A program made the translations under genes and the position numbers. Of a stretch of DNA of 64,000 nucleotides, positions 60,173-64,000 are shown piece after piece (the first letter of the stretch is position 1; every line of letters begins with the position of its first letter). The notes beneath the pieces are model-generated. The model was not told the DNA's origin and did not search any database. It worked only from the letters and a program-made list of their open reading frames with translations. The DNA comes from Typhlomys cinereus (Eukaryota; Chordata; Mammalia; Rodentia; Platacanthomyidae), in assembly GCA_023101885.1 (NCBI GenBank), contig JALPQD010000075.1, positions 4,592,630-4,656,629 of the forward strand, in the 5' to 3' direction.

Positions 60173-62479
60173 CTGTCTTTTCTTAGTCTCCTCTCCATCC
60201 CCAGCTCCAGTTGCTGTGCCTAGCTCACATGTTGAGCTCCTTGGCTATTTTCTCAGAATATTGATGACTGGTCTCTCTTCACCCCAAGGAAGAGTCCTCT
60301 GCTCTCCAGCAAGAGTAAGAGACTTGGGTCTAGCTGAAAATTATGTAAACTTAAAACCTGGATTATCATGAAGGAACTTTTCAGGCTTTAGTGGCCTTCA
60401 GTGAGGGCTGCTATGACAGATTTACATAGTAATAGAAAAAAAAAACCCACAGTGATTCACTAAGGTCTCCCCCATCTCAACTGCCTATGATTTCCACATT
60501 CGTGCTGCTCCTCCCCAGCTCCCTAAATTCTAGTCATGCCCTACCTTTTTCAATTCTAATAATCCAAACACCTTCCTAGCCTTACTGTAAACTTAATTCA
60601 GTAAATATGTATAGACTATGCACAGCAGGTATAAACCACTAAAAATGTATGAGCAAAGAGACAGAGCCTTGGGAATTGAGAAATCATGAACCTATAAAGT
60701 ATCTACTTTAGTCTAAGTCTTTTTTCCAGGCTTGATACACACTAAATATAGTGTTGCCATTTGAGCTATATCCCTGTCACAAACTATCTATCTTAATTGT
60801 AAAGCAAGTCCATTCTTTGGGAAGTGCTATACCAATTTTCCCTAGAGAACATACAAGTAAAGCAACTACTTTTAAAGGGATACTTTATAAACTAGAGTCC
60901 ACTTGTGTTTCCAAAAAGATTCACGTACAGAATTACTTTAAATGAATATTCCAGTCATTAAAAAAGGGGTCTTTATCACAGTGTTCATAAACTTCATCAT
61001 TACATAAACTAATGATAGTGACCAAACCTAGATTTGTGTAAACCTGAGCTTTTTTCCTTATTGGAATATTCTTGTGATAATCATGAAATACTTCTCTAAA
61101 TAAAAACTTTTCATGTTATTGGAATTTAGAGGTAATCATATCAGAATTATTTTCATTGCTAACTGCCACCACATGTCCCTGTGTTTGTTCCCTGGCTATA
61201 AAGAGACTAGTAATCAAGAGATGGGCTAACCCAAGCAGAGGTCATCTGAGGAATGTGGAATGGGATCAAGCAGCAGGTCGGTCAGTTAATGAGGTTGCCC
61301 CTTGGTTATATGACATCAGTCAGCTCTAATCAGAGTAGCCTACTTCAAGGAAGCCACAATAGACATATTTAATTAGAGGGCAAAAAAATATATCTTAGTA
61401 AAAAACAGACAGTGAAAAGTGGGCTGAAACATCCCATGTAATACCAGATAGGAGCACGAAAACCTCTATATGATGCCCTTGAAGTGCACTTCCTGTTTCA
61501 ATGCTCCAACCCTTAGCTTTATGCTAAAATCCAGAATCCTTCTAAGTAAGCTTCTACTTTTAAAATAGCCCACATCTCCAAACGCAAGATTATCTTATTG
61601 ATTCTAGAACACACCTGACAGCTGCCTTGTAAGCATAAAAACTAGTGTTGAGTGGCAGGTCAGGATCCCAATGCAATTTAGGCATTTAGTTTTTAGCTGT
61701 TGTTGTTTTTAACACAGAATTAGTGACAAACTCTAATATGGACCCTTAATTGGTAAATTACCTATTCCAGATCTTCGGGCCCATGGTAGAAGCTATGAGA
61801 TAAACTCAGGAATTACAAAGTGATTGATAGGAAAAGTGGAAAAGACAACCTGATCTTAAAACTTCAATAACTTTGGTGTAGTTTAGTCATTTAGGACAGA
61901 AGATAATGAATGACTTTTCAAAAATCCTCACCTCTAGAATTTGAATTTAAGTGAATTTTATAGGGACATAAAGAGAACTAAAAAGTAGGATTGTGTCTCC
62001 CAGCACATCTACTCACGGTTGAACATCTCCTTGAGTGATGCCCTTGATGAGATGGATGTTTCTGTAACTGATTTTTCCCAGCGTGGGCCACGTTGTAAGG
62101 CACAAAGTTTGTTTTTGGGCACATATTTAAGTTGACACACGTACTATAAATCCTACAGTTTAGAGTCTGCATAAAAAATTATTACCAACTCAAAACATAG
62201 CTTGGAGAAATAATTATCAATCCAGTGTTCATTTGGGCTTAGAAATGTTTAGTCTATTGTAAATTGGTTGCCACGGTATTTAGATTGCATTTTCTCAAAA
62301 TTGTAGAATGATTCATGTGAACCTCTATGCTTCAATAAATAAACAAGTCAGTGTGAAGGAGAATTACTGGATTGTGTAATAATTAAGTGTATATCATATG
62401 CGTGCACAAAGCACATAAAGCAGCAACAATAAATATTTGCATGATACATAATTGTGTCAAAATCTTTTTCAAATGCTTT
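60173..62479. other. Unassigned AT-rich stretch
   Basis: About 2.3 kb without recognised genes or repeats. Confidence 0.5.
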
Positions 62480-62610
62480 AACTTTCCTGGAATGTAACAA
62501 CTCTGTGAAGTACATATTCACTATAATTTATCAAAGGACAAGCTGAAATTCAGAGACATTAGGTAAATTACTTAAGGTAACACCTCTATGAAATGGGAAA
62601 GCTTAAAATT
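62480..62610 (-). mobile_element. MIR SINE remnant
   Basis: Reversed MIR order: AACTCTGTGAAGTACATATT, ATTTATCAAAGGACAAGCTG, AAATTCAGAGACATTAGGTA, AATTACTTAAGGTAACACC. Confidence 0.55.
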
Positions 62611-62697
62611 TTTAAAATCTGCTGCTGTATTTTTAGTACAAAATGCAGTCATTTAAAAATATTATGTTTGAATCAAATAATGAGTGTGTGGGTACAT

Positions 62698-62938
62698 GCA
62701 TATGTGTGTGTGTGCACGCACGCATGTGTGCGTGTGTGTGTGTGTATGTGTGTGTGTATGTGTGTGTATGGTCTATTTCTGTTTGTTCAGGTAAATGTCA
62801 CAATTCAGATGTGGAGATCAGAGGACAACTATGAAGAATCAATTCTGTCCTTCTACTATGTGTTCTTATGATATCAAACTCAAGTTAACAGGTTTATGTG
62901 GCAAGCACCTTTATCTACTGAATCATCTCGTTGGCCCA
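62698..62938 (-). mobile_element. (TG)n tract and B3-type SINE remnant
   Basis: TG/CA repeat at about 62698-62768, then reversed B3: GTGGAGATCAGAGGACAACT, ATTCTGTCCTTCTACTATGT, CTACTGAATCATCTCGTTGG. Confidence 0.7.
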
Positions 62939-63069
62939 AAAGTAATATATTTTTAAACTAGAAAGAAGGTAAATCTCTTTAACATTCATTTTTACTTTTC
63001 AGAATGAAGTCTTAATTTGAAACTTATCACAGTAACTAACTGTATAAGCTTCATCCCTTCCTCTTTGCT

Positions 63070-63430
63070 GAATGAATACAAAACCAAAAAAGCGTAGGAC
63101 AATAAGGATTTTGGCTTGGATTATGATTCTGTTACATTTCATCAGCATGGCAAAAGAGTTTGTACCAGCATCAGCACAAAGAACTGAGAGAGAGGCATGC
63201 TTTCTGCCTCATCAAAAGTCTGTATAACTGCATGTCAAATCACACCAAAGTACACCAAATACTAAAGCAACTCTCTCCATCTTATCTGCCTGCCAGGGAA
63301 TGATGCCACCGACGACAGGTGGGTCTTCCTACAACAATTAGATAAGCTTGCTCAGGGTTTCCCTTAACTACTAATTTTTCACTGATATTCCCAAAGGCTC
63401 AATTGTCAAGTTAATATTTGCATTTGGCAG
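63070..63430 (-). mobile_element. Diverged LTR of the TGTCATAG family
   Basis: On the minus strand it carries the sequence TTAACTTGACAATTGAGCCT, an AAAATTAGTAGTTAAGGGAA segment, CTGAGCAAGCTTATCTAATT and GGAAGACCCACCTG in the order of the LTRs at 325 and 14089. Ends uncertain. Confidence 0.5.
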
Positions 63431-63840
63431 CACACTAGCCAATCACAAAACCTAAGATTTTGCCTTATATCCAGTGTGTCCCTGATGATGGTCCATGCTC
63501 TGGCTCCAAAGGTTTTTCTGTCCCATACGAGTTCTCTGAGGATGAGCTGCAGTGTGAAGCAGGAGGTCACCTCCAGGGCAATTGACTGTTGACTACTAGT
63601 AATAACAGTACTAAACAGGAAGATTACAAGAAGTTGGTTCCAAAGCAGATCCAAGACAGCAACAGAGGGAGCCCTGGTACCAGTCTGCATCAGAAGCCAC
63701 ATGGAGCAAGAGAAAAGTTTCAAGAACACATTGAAAATAAGTAGCTCACAGATTTACACATTACTCTTACCACCGCTGTGTTTGTTGGGTCTTTTACTAA
63801 ACAGATAAGCAATCAAAACAAAAGGAGGTTCTCCACCTAC
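63431..63840. other. Unassigned stretch
   Basis: A minus-strand frame of 107 codons (63406-63729) overlaps the LTR above. No domain recognised. Confidence 0.4.
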
Positions 63841-63841
63841 T

Positions 63842-64000
63842 GTCATGGTTTGAAATGTGAGTTGTCTCCCAGGGGCTCCTATGTTTGAATTTTTAATTGA
63901 TTGTGAAGGAGGTGAAGTCTTGTTGGAGGGAGGCAGTCATGTGGAGTGGTCCTTGAGGTTGGCTAGTCCTAGTTATTCTACTTGTACAGTTGGCAGTTTG
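63842..64000 (+). mobile_element. MaLR-like LTR start, cut by the window edge
   Basis: It begins TGTCATGGTTTGAAATGTGA, followed by a GGAGGTGAAGTCTTGTTGGA phrase and GGTCCTTGAGGTTGG, as in the LTR at 31446 (minus) and in rodent MaLR elements. It continues beyond the window. Confidence 0.6.

Noticed and set aside
63406..63729. 107-codon minus-strand frame as a retroviral or host gene
   Set aside because: It overlaps a decayed LTR and shows no motif of gag, pol, env or a host family.

Overview
The window is 64 kb of nuclear DNA from a mammal, almost certainly a rodent. It is AT-rich, dominated by interspersed repeats, and carries no recognisable intact host protein-coding gene. The rodent call rests on a B1-type SINE (about 2661-2790), several degenerate B3-type SINEs, Lx-like L1 3' ends, and a young L1 lineage with a monomer-type GC-rich 5' UTR. 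A tRNA-headed SINE with a (CA)n tail is also abundant, in at least five copies. Together these suggest a myomorph rodent (muroid or dipodoid). The species cannot be fixed from the sequence.

Left part (1-7.3 kb): the window opens inside a processed, intronless copy of CD24 mRNA on the minus strand. It keeps 5' UTR, coding and long 3' UTR homology, has a lost start and a frameshifted C-terminus, and is interrupted by a solo LTR with a 5-bp target duplication. Further LTRs, old L1 3' ends and a B1 follow.

7.36-13.95 kb: a full-length L1 in plus orientation with a 15-16 bp target-site duplication, a 5' UTR of one full and one partial 280-bp monomer, and broken ORF1 and ORF2. ORF2 keeps the endonuclease and reverse transcriptase catalytic residues but is split by three single-base deletions. 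Near its 3' end it carries a 190-bp antisense piece of L1 3' UTR with its own poly(A) and 17-bp duplication, which extends the ORF2 C-terminus in frame by 69 codons.

14-38.7 kb: solo LTRs, a minus-strand 3.1-kb L1, short L1 3' fragments, a 170-bp nuclear mitochondrial insertion (16S rRNA end plus tRNA-Leu(UUR)) lying between the arms of an AT palindrome, a small minisatellite, microsatellites, and long stretches without any assignable feature.

38.7-55.3 kb: an old decayed L1 with three nested younger insertions (two SINEs and one L1 3' fragment), then a second full-length-ended L1 that has lost about 1.3 kb internally and whose poly(A) tail has become a long (GAAA)n tract. 55-64 kb: SINE, MIR and LTR remnants and single-copy-looking AT-rich DNA. 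An LTR start runs off the right edge.

No genes act together here. The interest lies in retroposition products and their nesting, which gives a readable order of insertion.
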